DNA from: Limnochordales bacterium
Lineage (GTDB): Bacteria > Bacillota > Limnochordia > Limnochordales > DUMU01
Length of the DNA stretch: 64,000 nt
NCBI GenBank assembly: GCA_014896315.1
Contig: JADBKP010000007.1
Span: 1 to 64,000, forward strand
Direction: 5' to 3'
This document shows positions 1 through 9,524 of the stretch, in pieces (the stretch's first letter is position 1; every line of letters starts with the position of its first letter). The position numbers were made by a program, and so were the translations under genes. The notes under the pieces were generated by a model. The model searched no databases. It was not told the DNA's origin and saw only the letters and a program-made list of their open reading frames with translations.

Positions 1-794
1 ATGACAGCACGTTGTCTACCGGAGGCCGCTTTTACACCAAAATCCGGACTTGACCCACGATCCTGACGGAAGAGATAGTTACCCAATCCCTCCGGTCCAT
101 CCCACTCGATCCCAAAACTCCACGACGCCATCCAGACCCGAATCAGGTTGCCACCGTTATCCGCCAGACGCTTCAGCCAGATGTCATAATCTCCGCTCTT
201 CCGACTTCCGTACCAACCCATATTCTCGCCTATGCCCCAAAACGGCAGGTCGTTGTCATAAGCAAATCCCCGCGGATTCTCCTTGCTTACCCGGATAAAG
301 CCGGGGTCGTCGCTGGGAGTTACAACAAACCGCCCGCCGCTCTTGTGCGCCTCTCCGCTCGGCGTTTTCAGCGAAACGACATAGGTCCATTCGCCTACTT
401 CATCCGGCGTGAACCTGATTTGCCACTGACCAGGACCCGGATAAGAAAGCCACTCGATCTCACCGGGTGCACTCTGACGGGTGTAGGGGAGCATGAAAAA
501 ACCGGGCACACGGAGAACACGCCCGGTTGGTGAGGTGAATTGGGCCTGAAGATCGATCTGATCTGGATCAAACGGGTTGTCATACTCAGCCTCGAGATCA
601 ACCTTGAGTTGCAAAAGCGAGTAAAGAGGAAGTGTGCTGCTACTTGCAGTCACGGCCGTAATCTGTGGAAACGACGCTTCTGCAGCCTGGGTGCAGGCAG
701 CAGTCAGTAGCAAAGAGATGACCGCAGCAGCCAGGAAGCAAAGAACTAGACCCAGGAACCCATCGGGGAGAGACACACCTACCAGACGCTCCAT
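1..794 (-). CDS. DUF5060-type secreted glycoside hydrolase-like protein (3' end outside window)
   Basis: Manual minus-strand translation from ATG at 794: MERLVGVSLPDGFLGLVLCFLAAAVISLLLTAACTQA (signal-like), then YDNPFDPDQIDLQAQFTSPTGRVLRVPGFFMLPYTR, GKWQIRFTPDEVGEWTY-like segment and NPRGFAYDNDLPFWGIGENMGWYG, typical of DUF5060/collagenase-like glycosidases. Not in the ORF track because it runs off the edge. Confidence 0.7.
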   Translation of the reverse strand, partial: MERLVGVSLPDGFLGLVLCFLAAAVISLLLTAACTQAAEASFPQITAVTASSSTLPLYSLLQLKVDLEAEYDNPFDPDQIDLQAQFTSPTGRVLRVPGFFMLPYTRQSAPGEIEWLSYPGPGQWQIRFTPDEVGEWTYVVSLKTPSGEAHKSGGRFVVTPSDDPGFIRVSKENPRGFAYDNDLPFWGIGENMGWYGSRKSGDYDIWLKRLADNGGNLIRVWMASWSFGIEWDGPEGLGNYLFRQDRGSSPDFGVKAASGRQRAV

Positions 795-802
795 GACCAG
801 TC

Positions 803-2140
803 TCACTCCTCCTGATCGGAAGCCGGCCTCGAGACACCAACGGCCACCAGCTTGCCCGGAGCGGGCCCGGTCGTTTCCCGCACAATCAACCGCGTCGGTA
901 CGACAATCCTGACGCCCTCGACCACCTCCCCGCAGCCGTGGTCTTCGCCGGTCACTGCCATGCCATTGCCTGCCACTTCCCTGCTCTCGTCCTGAGCTTT
1001 CTCACTCGCTTCGGCAATGGCAGCCAGCGCCAGTTGACTGCGAACCCAAAGACGCCGCAGCGCCTCTCTGCCTATGGCCCGCTGGTCCACCCCGGCCGTA
1101 GTCAGCGCCGGGGTGAGCCGCCGGCTGGTTGCGATGTCGTCAAACCCACAAACTGAGAGCGCTTCCGGCACCCTCACCCCGAGCTCCGCCGCCCGCCGCA
1201 GCACTCCCATCGCCATCATGTCGTTGCCGCAGAGAATCGCCGTCGCACCATCGGCCAGCGCTTCGGGAAGAGCCTCATACCCGCCTTCGAAGGTAGGATC
1301 GGCAACGATCAGTTTGACATCTGAGTGAGTGAGTCCGGCCTCGTAGCAAGCTGTCTGAAATCCCAGGGTGCGTTCCCAGGAAGCAGCCGAGGATAGAGCC
1401 TGGCGCAGAATGCAGACCCGGCGGTGTCCCAAACTGGCCACGTGTGCGCCCAATTCCCGTGCCCCGCCTATGTTGTCGCTGACCACTGCATCGCAGGGAA
1501 GACCGCTTACGTAATGGTCGCACAGAACTGTGGGCACACCGAGGCGGGTCAACACCGGAACCCAGGGAACGTAGGCGTCCCGCGGTTGATAACCAAGCCA
1601 GACAATTCCTCGTCCGAAGATACGGGAGAGCGCCCGGCGGCGGTCGGTCAAGACGATTTCGCCAGCAGTCGTTCGCCTCCAATCGACCTCCGGCGCCATA
1701 TGCCTGAAGATGGCGACCAGATCCTCATCGGATGTGACCATTTCGATGGAAAAGCGGTACCCGAGCGCCTGACTTGCTTCGGAAAGGCCGGCAATCAGCT
1801 CGAGGTAGAACGGGTTGTCTGAGAGGTCCCGAAGGAACGGATTGCCACGGGAATCGATGATCAGGGTAACCGCCAGCCCCGGTCGGGCAAGGCCGGGCGC
1901 AAACTCCGGCTGCGACGCGGCAGGCTCATCCACTCCTGTGGCAGCTCCCGCCTCGCCCGCGCCAAGCTGTTGTGGCTGGATCTTGATCCCCAACTGCTGC
2001 GCCAGGTGGACGATACGTTCGCGGGTTTGCTCGCTCACCCCTTCCTTGCCGGCGAGTGCCCTGTAGACGGTGGAAGGGGCGACTCCCGCAATCGCGGCGA
2101 TATTCCTGAGCGTAACTCGATCGGCCACCTTATCTGCCAC
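803..2140 (-). CDS. LacI family transcriptional regulator
   Basis: N-terminal HTH VTLRNIAAIAGVAPSTVYRALAGKEGVSEQTRERI, periplasmic-binding-like core with CGNDMMAMGVLRRAAELGVRVPEALSVCGFDDI. Confidence 0.93.
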   Translation of the reverse strand: MADKVADRVTLRNIAAIAGVAPSTVYRALAGKEGVSEQTRERIVHLAQQLGIKIQPQQLGAGEAGAATGVDEPAASQPEFAPGLARPGLAVTLIIDSRGNPFLRDLSDNPFYLELIAGLSEASQALGYRFSIEMVTSDEDLVAIFRHMAPEVDWRRTTAGEIVLTDRRRALSRIFGRGIVWLGYQPRDAYVPWVPVLTRLGVPTVLCDHYVSGLPCDAVVSDNIGGARELGAHVASLGHRRVCILRQALSSAASWERTLGFQTACYEAGLTHSDVKLIVADPTFEGGYEALPEALADGATAILCGNDMMAMGVLRRAAELGVRVPEALSVCGFDDIATSRRLTPALTTAGVDQRAIGREALRRLWVRSQLALAAIAEASEKAQDESREVAGNGMAVTGEDHGCGEVVEGVRIVVPTRLIVRETTGPAPGKLVAVGVSRPASDQEE

Positions 2141-2142
2141 GA

Positions 2143-2454
2143 CTAGTTCCTCCTGGAGATCAACATCTTCAAGCTTCGTTGCACAGCGCAGACGAGCTGA
2201 TTGATAGCCGTCCCCCCAAGCTCCCGCACCTTTCCTCCGGCCTGCTCGAAGGCATCCACGGTGGTTACCCAGTGCACCTTCCCCGGAAAGAGATCAAAAT
2301 GATCATCGTAGGGCAGCCTAGCAGGCGCACCGACCTGCATCTCTCCATCCGCACCCACACCCCCACCTTTGAGCCAGGATGATGGCAGGCCCTGCACTTT
2401 CACATCCCAGGCAAAGCGATCGCTCACCATGCCGATACGCCCGTTCTGAACCAC
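2143..2454 (-). pseudogene. Frame-displaced C-terminal segment of the GH2 beta-mannosidase
   Basis: VQNGRIGMVSDRFAWDVKVQGLPSSW...LPYDDHFDLFPGKVHWVTT is the expected C-terminal beta-sandwich of GH2 mannosidases, in the frame reached by a 1-nt change in the CCCC/GGGG run near 2474-2477. Confidence 0.65.
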
Positions 2455-5282
2455 GGTACGGATTTCCGGCGCCGGGGCAGTACCAACTCACCCCACGGGA
2501 CGGCAAACTCCCTGGCCTGCAGGGGTGAAAGCCCGTCAACAGCCAACTCCCCGTATACAGCGCCAGTCGCCGCCAGGATCGGATCGGAGGGTGGCAAAAC
2601 CTCGCCGCCCAAACGCAAGCTGCAAAGAGGCGGAATCTCCACCGTCTCCTCCACCAGCTCGGGATGAGCATCGTCGAACCGCCACCAACCGTACCGCAGC
2701 CGCCCTTGCACGGGTTCGCGCAGCATGTTGATGCCGTAAAGCTCGAACCGGTCTACTCGGGTGAAAGTGCTCCGTTCACCGGAGCGGCGCACTTTGCGCC
2801 AAACCAGCGAGACGGGCCGGAAAAGACGGCGCAACACGAAATAGAGGGCTTTCGGACGACCGTAATAATCGATCGGAGTCCATCCGGTCTCCGGCCATGC
2901 ATCGTCCCACATCCACATGAGTGAACCGCTGCAGTCCCACAGCCGCCGGCGGTAGTGGCTGAAGGCGTACCGCAAGACTTCGGCCTGCAGCAACTGACCA
3001 AGGCGCACCCAATCCGCCAACGGCAGCCAGTCCAGGACCTGCCGCGCCGCCTGTACCTTCGGCGGCTCTTCCGAGTCACGGCGCTCCCTGTTCCTCCACA
3101 GACCGCTTGCAGCCGATCCCAGAAAGTGGGCGACAAGCCGCCTGCGCACCATTGCCTCTTCGGACGGATGCACGTGGTCACGCAGCTCCGGCAGCTGGCT
3201 TAGGATCTCAGCGTATGGCTGCTCCCCGGCCGGCCAGAGCTCGCCGCCCGGACCGCGCCTAACCCGCAGAGTCGGAACCGCCTGACACAGGCTCTCCACG
3301 TCGGCCGGGCCGACACAGCCAAACTCGCTGCAGAACCCGGTGGCATCCCGTCCATAATCCTTTTCGTAATCCACTCCTGGATACCAGGTGTGGGTGTCGC
3401 CCTGCCAGGGGTAGTCGGGCTCGACACCCGGCTGCGACATGGGCGAGGAAGGTAGATAGGGCCGGCTGGGATCGAGACGAGCACAGACCCCGGCCAGGAT
3501 CTCTTCAAACAACCGCTGCCCGGGATACTGGCGGATGTCCGCCAATGTCTGCGGCAGATCACGCGAGGTCTGCCCGCCCGGAGAGAGAGTCGCGTCAGGA
3601 TCGATCGGCCCACCCCACTTCCAGTGCCCCCAGGCCATGGTCGCGATCTCGTTGTTCCCGGCCCAAACAACAATGCACGGGTGGTGGCGCAGACGCCGAA
3701 GAACATCCTCGGCCTCCGCTTCCACTTCTGCTCTAAACTGGGCGTCGAAATCGGGGTAGTAACCACAGGCGAACATAAACTCCTGCCAGACCATGATGCC
3801 CAGTTCATCGCAGAGATCATAAAAGAGGGGGTGTTCGTAAATGCCGCCGCCCCACACCCGCAGCATGTTGCAGCCGGCGTCAATCGCCCGCCCCAACAAA
3901 AACCGGTACTTCTCCGGCGTCACCCGGGCCGGCAGGCAATCGGCCGGCACCCAGTTACCTCCCTGGGCAAAAATGGGGATGCCATTTACAAAGAACGTAA
4001 ACGTGGTAGCTTCGCCGGGCGGCAGGCCCTTGATCTCCTCGTCTGTGTCGGGCATAACCATGGGCCGGGGCGTCTGTCGCAGCTCGACGCGGCGAAAACC
4101 ATAACGAAGCCGCAGCTCATCCTGGATATCCTGGAGCACACCCGATCCGCCTGCCTGCCCCGTTTCATCGGCGGCTTCCGGAATGCTCACGCTCAACTGC
4201 AACTCATACAGGAAAGGAGTGCCGAGCGGCCACGGCCACCAGAGCCAGACTTCGGGTAACTCCATACGGATGGCCAACCAGTTGCGGCCGGGAAAGAGCC
4301 GGCGCTGGAAAATCTCGGTGAAACTCCGCTCGGTCGGCCGTGTCAGCGGGGTCCAGGTCGCGGCCACCACCACATCGGTGAATTTCGGCAGAGCGCAGTC
4401 TACTTCAGCTTCAATGTAGACAGTAGCCGGTACCGGCCGATCGGACGGCAACGGGTGTGACGGTAATGTTTCGCGCACACAAATGTTGCGCAACACTATC
4501 GCTCCCGGGAACTCCAGGCGAACGGGCCGCCAGATTCCGCAGCTCACAAGGCGCGGGTTCCAATCCCAGCCGAACCCGAACTGCGCTTTGCGCAACCATA
4601 ATCTTCGCAGGTCGTCCTGGTTCCAAGACCGGGCCAGCCGGCGCAGCGATTTGTCCTGTACAGCTGCCAGGCCGACATCAACCTTGACCGCCAGCGTGTT
4701 CTCACCCGGCTTCAGCTCATCCCGCAGGGTGAAGCGGAAGGTGCGGAACATGTTGCCCGTCCGGCCAACCGGTCGCCCGTTTAGCCAGATGGAGGCCTGC
4801 GTGTCAATACCTTCAAAGACCAGCTCTGCCCCGACGGTGCGACCGGCTTCCACCTGTTCCTCAGTCAGATTGAAGGAGCACAAGTACCACCATTCTTCCT
4901 GCTCCACCCACTCCAATTCGGCGAAATTGCGCCCCTCCATGGGTTCAGGGATAATCCCGGCCCGCAGCAGATCAAGGTGAACATCCCCCGGCACACAGGC
5001 CTTGACCCATTTCTCTCTGGTCTCCTCCCAGCGCACACTGGGTCTTTCTACCGCCTTGCCTGAAGCAGCAATCCCGGCCCACCGCTTCTCCTGCGCTTGC
5101 CGCACCGTCCAGCCAGGAAAGCCGACCGTCTCACCGCGCCCCGGGCGGCAATGGGTGATCCACCACTCGGCCCCGGAGTCGTCCCCTGCGGAAGACACGG
5201 ATCGGCTGCGCAAGTCCACAACTGCCCGCATATCGGGTCCCCTCTGCTCGGGCGCAACCGTGGTGTGTTGCGCAATTTCCAC
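2424..5282 (-). CDS. GH2 beta-mannosidase-like protein; C-terminus displaced to another frame (2143..2454)
   Basis: GH2 motifs: PGDVHLDLLRAGIIPEP, GNWVPADCLPARVTPEKYRFLLGRAIDAGCNMLRVWGGGIYEHPLFYDLCDELGIMVWQEFMFACG, VVWAGNNEIATMAW, FCSEFGCVGPADVESL. Confidence 0.9.
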   Translation of the reverse strand: MEIAQHTTVAPEQRGPDMRAVVDLRSRSVSSAGDDSGAEWWITHCRPGRGETVGFPGWTVRQAQEKRWAGIAASGKAVERPSVRWEETREKWVKACVPGDVHLDLLRAGIIPEPMEGRNFAELEWVEQEEWWYLCSFNLTEEQVEAGRTVGAELVFEGIDTQASIWLNGRPVGRTGNMFRTFRFTLRDELKPGENTLAVKVDVGLAAVQDKSLRRLARSWNQDDLRRLWLRKAQFGFGWDWNPRLVSCGIWRPVRLEFPGAIVLRNICVRETLPSHPLPSDRPVPATVYIEAEVDCALPKFTDVVVAATWTPLTRPTERSFTEIFQRRLFPGRNWLAIRMELPEVWLWWPWPLGTPFLYELQLSVSIPEAADETGQAGGSGVLQDIQDELRLRYGFRRVELRQTPRPMVMPDTDEEIKGLPPGEATTFTFFVNGIPIFAQGGNWVPADCLPARVTPEKYRFLLGRAIDAGCNMLRVWGGGIYEHPLFYDLCDELGIMVWQEFMFACGYYPDFDAQFRAEVEAEAEDVLRRLRHHPCIVVWAGNNEIATMAWGHWKWGGPIDPDATLSPGGQTSRDLPQTLADIRQYPGQRLFEEILAGVCARLDPSRPYLPSSPMSQPGVEPDYPWQGDTHTWYPGVDYEKDYGRDATGFCSEFGCVGPADVESLCQAVPTLRVRRGPGGELWPAGEQPYAEILSQLPELRDHVHPSEEAMVRRRLVAHFLGSAASGLWRNRERRDSEEPPKVQAARQVLDWLPLADWVRLGQLLQAEVLRYAFSHYRRRLWDCSGSLMWMWDDAWPETGWTPIDYYGRPKALYFVLRRLFRPVSLVWRKVRRSGERSTFTRVDRFELYGINMLREPVQGRLRYGWWRFDDAHPELVEETVEIPPLCSLRLGGEVLPPSDPILAATGAVYGELAVDGLSPLQAREFAVPWGELVLPRRRKSVPWFRTGVSAW

Positions 5283-6799
5283 CCCTGTGTTTCGCCACCC
5301 GTGTCTCGATTCCTTCTCGAATCATCGCGATTTATGGGAAAAAAGTCTGTGCGCAGGATGACGCCAGCCACGGAGCCACAACCACTCCTGGCAGCGGCCT
5401 CCCGGTAGCGCAGTACTACACGGCTCCGCGCCTCTGCTCCCGAGAGAAGAGTATCTCCCCGAGAAGGGATATGAGGGGTACCCCCCCCGGCGCCAAGTTT
5501 TTCCAGCTTTTCCGCCGGTATCCTCAAGAACGCCTCCACTACCTGCGGATCAAACTGCCTACCCGCATACCGCCGCAGTTCCTCCCGGGCCTGCTCCACA
5601 CTCAGAGCCTCCCGGTACGGTCTCGCTGATGTCATCGCGTCGTAAGCGTCCGCCACCCGGATGATCCGTGCCAGAAGCGGTATCTCATCCCCTGCCAGAC
5701 CTGCAGGATAGCCACTCCCATCATGGTCTTCGTGGTGATAGCGTACCGCCTCCACTACCGCCGTTGGAAACCCGGCCGGCTCCAGGATCTTCACCCCGAT
5801 CACCGGGTGCCACTCCATCTCTCTCCTCTCTTCTTCATTGAGACGCCCCCGCTTCAGCAAGATCTCTTCCCGCACTCCGATCTTGCCCAGATCGTGCAAG
5901 AGCCCCGCCAGGTACACCTGCTCCTGCTCTTCGGCACCAAGACCCAATACGCAAGCGCACGCCCGCGCGTACCGTGCCACCCGCAGGGAATGCCCGCGTG
6001 TGTAAACATCCCTGGCTTCCAGGATCGCTGCCAGCGCCCGCACCGTGCTGAGATAGTACTCCCGCAGCGACGAATACAGACGAGCATTCTGCAGCGCCAA
6101 CCCCGTCTGGCTCGCCACAATCCCCAGACACCCTACTTCCTCCCGAGTCCACCGTCGCGGAGCGGCGGAATAAACCTTTAATGTCCCCAGAACCTTTCCT
6201 CCCGCCCGCACCGGCACCACGGCCAGCGCACGCATCTCCGCCAAACAGTAGGGCAGATGCATGCCCGGCCCGCTGCCGTTCAGGTCTTCCACCACCACAG
6301 GCTCTCCCGTCTCCAGTACCCTTCCCAGTAGCGTACCCTCAGGCCTGACTCGGCCTACCTTCGCCTGCAGCTCCGCGCCCACGCCAAGGCTGCTCTTCAC
6401 CACCAGTTCACCGGTCTCTTCATCAAGCAGTCGCAGAATGCACCGCTCCGCCCCCAGGAGATCCCTGACGCTCCCCAGCGCCGACTCTGCCACCGCATCC
6501 GCGTCCAGGCTGGCCGAAACCACCAGCCCCACATCGATCAACCGTTCCAGCATGGCCGCCCTCAGCTTGAGGTCACGGTATAGGGGTGAGGCCGCCGCCG
6601 ACCGCCCTTCTTCCGGCACCCCATCTCCGGGCCGGCCGATAAAGTGGACGGTGCGCGTCTCCCGTTGAACAACACTAGCAATCACTGCACCCGGTGGCGT
6701 CCCGTGGAACTTATCAGAGGCTTTCGCACTAGCTGCCACTTCGGCTGCTGCCAGCCGTGATACCGTCTCCATTACCTTCCGTACCGTCGCCATTGCCAA
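5048..6799 (-). CDS. GAF + HD-GYP domain phosphodiesterase (likely ends near 5416 if the G8 tract is corrected)
   Basis: GAF: LLGAERCILRLLDEETGELVVKSSLG; HD-GYP: GHSLRVARYARA, LLHDLGKIGVREEILLK, HHEDHDGSGYPAGLAGDEIPLLARIIRVADAYDAMTSARPYR. Confidence 0.9.
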   Translation of the reverse strand: MAMATVRKVMETVSRLAAAEVAASAKASDKFHGTPPGAVIASVVQRETRTVHFIGRPGDGVPEEGRSAAASPLYRDLKLRAAMLERLIDVGLVVSASLDADAVAESALGSVRDLLGAERCILRLLDEETGELVVKSSLGVGAELQAKVGRVRPEGTLLGRVLETGEPVVVEDLNGSGPGMHLPYCLAEMRALAVVPVRAGGKVLGTLKVYSAAPRRWTREEVGCLGIVASQTGLALQNARLYSSLREYYLSTVRALAAILEARDVYTRGHSLRVARYARACACVLGLGAEEQEQVYLAGLLHDLGKIGVREEILLKRGRLNEEERREMEWHPVIGVKILEPAGFPTAVVEAVRYHHEDHDGSGYPAGLAGDEIPLLARIIRVADAYDAMTSARPYREALSVEQAREELRRYAGRQFDPQVVEAFLRIPAEKLEKLGAGGGTPHIPSRGDTLLSGAEARSRVVLRYREAAARSGCGSVAGVILRTDFFPINRDDSRRNRDTGGETQGWKLRNTPRLRPSRGDPICGQLWTCAADPCLPQGTTPGPSGGSPIAARGAVRRSAFLAGRCGKRRRSGGPGLLLQARR

Positions 6800-6861
6800 C
6801 TGAAGCCGCTCCTCCGTCGAGAGCTGTACTGAGCCGGCTGCTTCTGCCCAGCCAAAGGGTA

Positions 6862-7755
6862 TTACTCTCCCGCAGTCAACAGGCTATCGTACTCTTCCAG
6901 CTTAACGAACCGGAAACCCTTGCTTCTGAGCTCGGGCACGGCTGCCATGATCCCCTCAGCCGTCTCGGCTTCCGGATGGTTCATGTGGGCTATTATGATA
7001 GAGCCAGGACGCACCCCTAGCAGTGCTTTTTTAACTTGATCCTTGGAAAAGGTAGCCCCGGCATCCCCCAGCACGTCAAAGCCGATCACCTTCTCCCCCA
7101 GGTCGTTCACTATCTTCACGGCAACTTCGTCGTAATAGGCAGTTCCTGAACGGAAATAGCGAGGTTTGCGGCCGGTTAAGCTTTCGATCTTCCGTTCGTT
7201 CAGTAAGACCTCATCGATCACTTCTCCAACGTCGGCAGTTCCGCCAACACCGTATACCGATCTGCCCGTTACGGAGAGGGGTTTGTGGAGGTAGCCGTGA
7301 TTGGCAATGGTGAACAGAGGATTGTGAGCCAGCTCCATGAAGGTCTCGTAGTTGGCATCGATCCAGCGGGCACTGATGAAGAGGGTAGCCGGTATACCTT
7401 CCCGGATTAAGAAATCGATCAGCTCTTTATCGTATCCGTTGCTGCGTCCGCCCCCGCCGCAGGCGTCAAGGGTGAGGGCGACCACTTTCTCGCTGGTATC
7501 GATCCGAGTGATAACGCCCGGGACTCGTTCGCCCCATGTCTGGGGTATTTGGCCGGCGTACTTTGCGATCAAAGTTGCCTTGGTCAGCCCGGCAGTAGGG
7601 AGCGGATCTTGACTGTCACCGTCGGAAGCAGATACTGTCAGCGGCGGGACAGATATCAAGGCAGTTATAGCTATAAGCATAGCTATAAGCAGCGTGACGC
7701 CCCGGCTGAAAGTGGCAGTTACCAGACCGGCTGACACTCTTTTCGCCAAGACCAT
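6862..7755 (-). CDS. Polysaccharide deacetylase (NodB-like)
   Basis: VVALTLDACGGGGRSNGYDKELIDFLIREGIPATLFISARWI, IANHGYLHKPLS, GSIIIAHMNHPEAETAEGI. Confidence 0.88.
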   Translation of the reverse strand: MVLAKRVSAGLVTATFSRGVTLLIAMLIAITALISVPPLTVSASDGDSQDPLPTAGLTKATLIAKYAGQIPQTWGERVPGVITRIDTSEKVVALTLDACGGGGRSNGYDKELIDFLIREGIPATLFISARWIDANYETFMELAHNPLFTIANHGYLHKPLSVTGRSVYGVGGTADVGEVIDEVLLNERKIESLTGRKPRYFRSGTAYYDEVAVKIVNDLGEKVIGFDVLGDAGATFSKDQVKKALLGVRPGSIIIAHMNHPEAETAEGIMAAVPELRSKGFRFVKLEEYDSLLTAGE

Positions 7756-7850
7756 GTTCAGAGGAGATCACCCTCTTCCTCTTATTTGGTCACTTCGCCG
7801 GTCACTCCTTTCCTCCCTGCGAGCATCTTCCCACGGATTTTCGCTTTCCC

Positions 7851-8408
7851 TCAGTGGAGGCCAGCTCCAACCCGCCCGGTCCTCTTCCCGGGTCCTGGCG
7901 TGCCATCCCGGTCCGGGTTACGGCCTCTGGAGACAAGGGAGAAATCACACCGCGTGCGGCGGATCTGGTAGAGCATGAAAGCGATCCCGCCAAGGTTCAC
8001 CGCCAATCCCACAAATGCCAATGGCGTTTTGATCTCGTTCACGAAGGCAGCCCCGGCTGAGAGCCCCAGGATCGGGAGCAGATCCGCCAGGTGATGGGCG
8101 CAACAGGCCAGCATGGCCGTCGCGCTAACCCCGGTGCTGCCGGCGGTCACCGCCGAATGCATCCGCCGCGACTGATGCAACCGGCGCAGATAAAGCCGCT
8201 CGGGCACGCCTCCCACATCACGGATCACCAATTCCAGCCTGCTGCTGGTAAAGAAGCCTGCCGGAATCTCAAACACCAGCAAGACACTCACATGGTGCCC
8301 GCCCGCGGGGGCCTTCCATGACCTGGGACGCAGCTCTTCTCCCCGGTCATTGCGCAGGACTGCGAGACGGCTCAGGTCGTAGTTCAACTCAACGCTATGG
8401 GTATTCAA
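7851..8408 (-). CDS. Conserved protein with C-terminal membrane module containing ACCAHH motif (downstream half of a split gene)
   Basis: LNTHSVELNYDLSRLAVLRNDRGEELRPRSWKAPAGGHHVSVLLVFEIP followed by TGVSATAMLACCAHHLADLLPILGLSAGAAFVNEIKTPLAFVGLAVNLGGIAFMLYQIRR. The preceding frame (8411..8737) supplies an anchor and VAVEVRWDG start. Confidence 0.5.
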   Translation of the reverse strand: MNTHSVELNYDLSRLAVLRNDRGEELRPRSWKAPAGGHHVSVLLVFEIPAGFFTSSRLELVIRDVGGVPERLYLRRLHQSRRMHSAVTAGSTGVSATAMLACCAHHLADLLPILGLSAGAAFVNEIKTPLAFVGLAVNLGGIAFMLYQIRRTRCDFSLVSRGRNPDRDGTPGPGKRTGRVGAGLH

Positions 8409-8410
8409 CG

Positions 8411-8737
8411 CTACCTGGAGGCTGAGGATCTCCGTACCATTCTGCTCGCAGTACGACCGTCCCAGCGAACCTCCACGGCAACCTTCCCTACCTCGGAAGT
8501 CTGGACACCGGCAACGCCGATCACTTTGCCTGCTTGCGAGGCGGTAGTATCGCCCGTACCGGATTGTGCTGAACTCGCGCTGCCCGCGACAGCACTTGCC
8601 TCGTTAGTTAACCACTTCTTCCCAACAGCAGCTCCGCCGCCCACCGCAACCGCTCCGGCCAGGATAAGCCACACTAGCTGGCTCACCGGGCGTCTTGTCT
8701 TCAGCATCCCGACTCTCCCTGGTTCAGACAGTGTCAA
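8411..8737 (-). CDS. N-terminal half of the same membrane-anchored protein (signal/TM anchor)
   Basis: MLKTRRPVSQLVWLILAGAVAVGGGAAVGKKW hydrophobic anchor; ends at VAVEVRWDG. An alternate frame then reads CEQNGTEILSLQVALNTHSVELNYDL into 7851..8408. Confidence 0.45.
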   Translation of the reverse strand: MTLSEPGRVGMLKTRRPVSQLVWLILAGAVAVGGGAAVGKKWLTNEASAVAGSASSAQSGTGDTTASQAGKVIGVAGVQTSEVGKVAVEVRWDGRTASRMVRRSSASR

Positions 8738-8979
8738 TCAAAGTGTGCACCGCCTGCCTGAAGAGAAACTGAGACGAAACTGAGAGCAAGATAAAAACAC
8801 GCGGGCCCGTGTCAGAACCTGTACGAGGGGAGCGAGACAACCTATCATCAGCTTCTCAGGTTTCCCTCAGGCGGCTCTCAGGAACCGGCGATACTCTTGT
8901 CTCATAGTGACCCGGGAGGCCGCTTTGGCCTTCCGGTGCTACGGCTGCCGGGGAACGGCAACCGCTCACTGGCGGATGC

Positions 8980-9483
8980 GTGAAAGGACGGAGACACGCG
9001 GTGGACTGCTGCCGTACGGCTCAACCAGAACAACCCTTGAAACTTCGTCGGGCGATCTTCTGCCCTCGATGCGGTGGCCGGGGACGAGAGGTGGGCACGA
9101 TTACTCTGAAAAGCCTGCTCGCCCCCCGGGCGCTGGAGCGGCTTCAGCCCAAAAGCAGCTACGCCTTTTGCCCTACCCCTGATTGCTCCGTAGTCTACTT
9201 TAGCGATGAGAGTATTTTCACGACGGTCGATCTCAAGGTACCTGTCTTCCAAAAGGATTCTAGTCCCGATGTCCCCGTCTGCTACTGCTTCGGCTGGACC
9301 CGCCGCCGCATCGCCGACGAGATCACGGCTACCGGCAAGAGCACCGCTGTCTCCCAGGTGACCGAGCATATCAAGGCCGGACGGTGCGGATGCGACGTGA
9401 ACAATCCTCAAGGTTCTTGCTGCCTGGGCAATCTCCAAGCCGTAGTGAAGGAGCTTCAAAGAGACCCGACCTCAGCGCGGTGA
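8980..9483 (+). CDS. CopZ-like Zn/[2Fe-2S] metallochaperone-type protein lacking an HMA domain
   Basis: FCPRCGGRGREVGTITLKSLLAPRAL...YAFCPTPDCSVVYFSDES...DLKVPVFQKDSSPDVPVCYCFGWTRRRIADEITATGKSTAVSQVTEHIKAGRCGCDVNNPQGSCCLG; cysteine pattern matches the N-terminal domain of archaeal CopZ-type proteins. Confidence 0.85.
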   Translation: MKGRRHAVDCCRTAQPEQPLKLRRAIFCPRCGGRGREVGTITLKSLLAPRALERLQPKSSYAFCPTPDCSVVYFSDESIFTTVDLKVPVFQKDSSPDVPVCYCFGWTRRRIADEITATGKSTAVSQVTEHIKAGRCGCDVNNPQGSCCLGNLQAVVKELQRDPTSAR

Positions 9484-9524
9484 GCCCGGGTGGACGCAGC
9501 GTCCGCTTCCGCTCAAGAGAGATC

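Noticed and set aside
8902-9459. 185-aa minus ORF opposite the CopZ-like gene
   Set aside because: Antisense shadow ORF; the plus strand carries an unambiguous conserved Cys-rich protein.
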